From positions 90,571-154,570 of the forward strand of contig NZ_AJVF01000015.1 of NCBI RefSeq assembly GCF_000262045.1: 64,000 nt of DNA. The letters are read 5' to 3'. This document shows, one piece after another, positions 63,132-64,000 of the stretch. Numbering within the stretch: the stretch's first letter is position 1; the number at the start of each line of letters is the position of its first letter. The DNA is from Bacillus siamensis KCTC 13613 (GTDB lineage Bacteria; Bacillota; Bacilli; Bacillales; Bacillaceae). The position numbers were made by a program, and so were the translations under genes. Below the pieces are notes generated by a model. It ran no database searches. It saw only the letters and a list, made by a program, of their open reading frames with translations, and was not told the DNA's origin.

Positions 63132-63296
63132 GCCCATCACCTCTTCACATAAAGGTTTCCGCTTTTTTCCTGAATGTATGCATAAGTTTGAACCGAGGAT
63201 TTCACTGACATGCCATTTTAATTTAAAATTGGCCCTTTTGAATGATAAGCCGTTCGACTATACTTGACCCATTCATGAAAAAAGGTTGTGATTGGG

Positions 63297-63905
63297 ATGC
63301 TGACACCTGTAATTCTTAAAGGGTCACTCGTTCAGTTAGAGCCGCTGGCGATTGATCACTCTCAGGCACTTTGCGAAGCAGCTTCAGAAAATAGGACGGC
63401 TTATGCTTACACCCATGTTCCTGACGGCATCGAAGAAACAAAGCGATATATTGAGCGTGCGCTTTCCGATTATGAAAAAGGAATCGCATTGCCTTTTGCA
63501 GTACGGAGCCTTGAAACAGACCGAATCGTCGGAAGCACGAGATTTATGGATGTGGAGGTGTTTACGCGGCCGGCGGAGGCAGCTCCGGAAGTGTGTGAGG
63601 TCGGCAGCACGTGGTATGCCTCTTCCGTACAGCGGACCGGTGTCAATACGGAGTGTAAACTTTTGATGCTGACCCATGCGTTTGACGTGTGGCAGGCTGT
63701 CAGAGTGACGCTGAAAACCGACGTTCGCAATCAGCGCTCACGGACTGCGATTTTGAGGATCGGTGCCCAATTTGAAGGAATCCGCCGCGCGCATATTCGG
63801 GCTGTCGACGGCGGCCTCAGAAATACCGCCTACTACTCCATCCTCCGGGAGGAATGGCCTTATATCCGGCAAAACCTTTCTGACCGGCTCGGAGCATATA
63901 ACTGA
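63297..63905 (+). CDS. GNAT acetyltransferase, RimJ/RimL type
   Basis: A 202-residue single-domain acetyltransferase of the RimJ/YdaF type: VILKGSLVQLEPLAIDHSQAL start, DRIVGSTRFMDV, EVGSTWYASSVQRTGVNTEC with the acetyl-CoA loop, TDVRNQRSRTAILRIGAQFE. ATG at 63297 follows AAAGG; an upstream GTG lacks spacing. Substrate unknown. Confidence 0.85.
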   Translation: MLTPVILKGSLVQLEPLAIDHSQALCEAASENRTAYAYTHVPDGIEETKRYIERALSDYEKGIALPFAVRSLETDRIVGSTRFMDVEVFTRPAEAAPEVCEVGSTWYASSVQRTGVNTECKLLMLTHAFDVWQAVRVTLKTDVRNQRSRTAILRIGAQFEGIRRAHIRAVDGGLRNTAYYSILREEWPYIRQNLSDRLGAYN

Positions 63906-63906
63906 A

Positions 63907-63933
63907 AAACCTGCCGTTATACGGCAGGGTTTT
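63907..63933. terminator. Bidirectional terminator after the GNAT gene
   Basis: AACCTGCCGT / ACGGCAGGGTT with T runs on both strands. Confidence 0.8.
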
Positions 63934-64000
63934 TACATATTCGGATCATAGACGTATAAATTGAGATCGATCCGTCCATCTGACGTGACCTCTACCCCCT
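63933..64000 (-). CDS. C-terminal end of an unidentified protein (5' part outside window)
   Basis: An open minus-strand frame enters from the right edge and ends GVEVTSDGRIDLNLYVYDPNM-stop just before the shared terminator. Only 22 residues are visible, so the family cannot be named. Confidence 0.5.
   Translation of the reverse strand, partial: GVEVTSDGRIDLNLYVYDPNM

Overview
The window is chromosomal DNA of a Bacillus of the subtilis/amyloliquefaciens/velezensis group. This rests on recognising a long colinear run of genes whose products I know from B. subtilis (yodH to spsM, then spsM/ypqP to bcsA), including the beta-propeller phytase gene phy and the cge spore-crust cluster. All identifications are from memory of protein families and gene order; no search was run.

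Left flank (1-19 kb): yodH (5' cut by the window), yodI, yodJ, deoD, yodL, yodM, yozD, yodN, yozE. Then comes a tightly overlapping operon yodT-yodS-yodR-yodQ-yodP-kamA-yokU (lysine 2,3-aminomutase, beta-lysine acetyltransferase, CoA transferase, aminotransferase). A broken GyrI-like gene and a YjcZ-type small protein precede the divergent spore-crust loci cgeCDE and cgeAB, phytase, and the first half of spsM.

Inserted element (19,037-34,114): spsM is split by an AT-rich element of about 15 kb bounded by a 16-bp direct repeat (ACCGATAAAGCCGTTT). The right end carries the large serine recombinase gene sprA. The left end carries a TTG-initiated 58-codon gene that I identify as sprB, the recombination directionality factor. 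Joining the two halves through the repeat gives an uninterrupted 341-codon spsM frame. This is the SPbeta-type, sporulation-controlled gene interruption in a strongly reduced form. No replication, packaging or structural genes are intact. What remains is a rapK-phrK quorum pair, two secreted toxin-like proteins each beside a possible immunity gene, a thermonuclease lipoprotein with an altered catalytic residue, an LXG-toxin remnant, a GNAT, several secreted or membrane proteins, and at least seven decayed genes.

Right flank (34-64 kb): spsM 3' half, msrB-msrA, ypoP, ypmSRQP, ilvA, yplP, yplQ, ypkP, dfrA-thyB, ypjP, ypiP, brxA(yphP), ilvD, ypgR, a broken ypgQ, bsaA, metA, ugtP, cspD, degR, ypzA, ypeQ-ypeP, ypdP, rnhA-like ypdQ, sspL, ypcP, ypbS, dynA(ypbR), a tiny gene with two Fur boxes (probably fbpC), ypbQ-bcsA and a GNAT. 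These are mostly housekeeping, amino-acid, nucleotide, cell-envelope and sporulation genes in the expected Bacillus order. Genes too short for routine ORF calling were added by reading the sequence: sprB, phrK, sspL, fbpC-like, YjcZ-like and several unnamed peptides.
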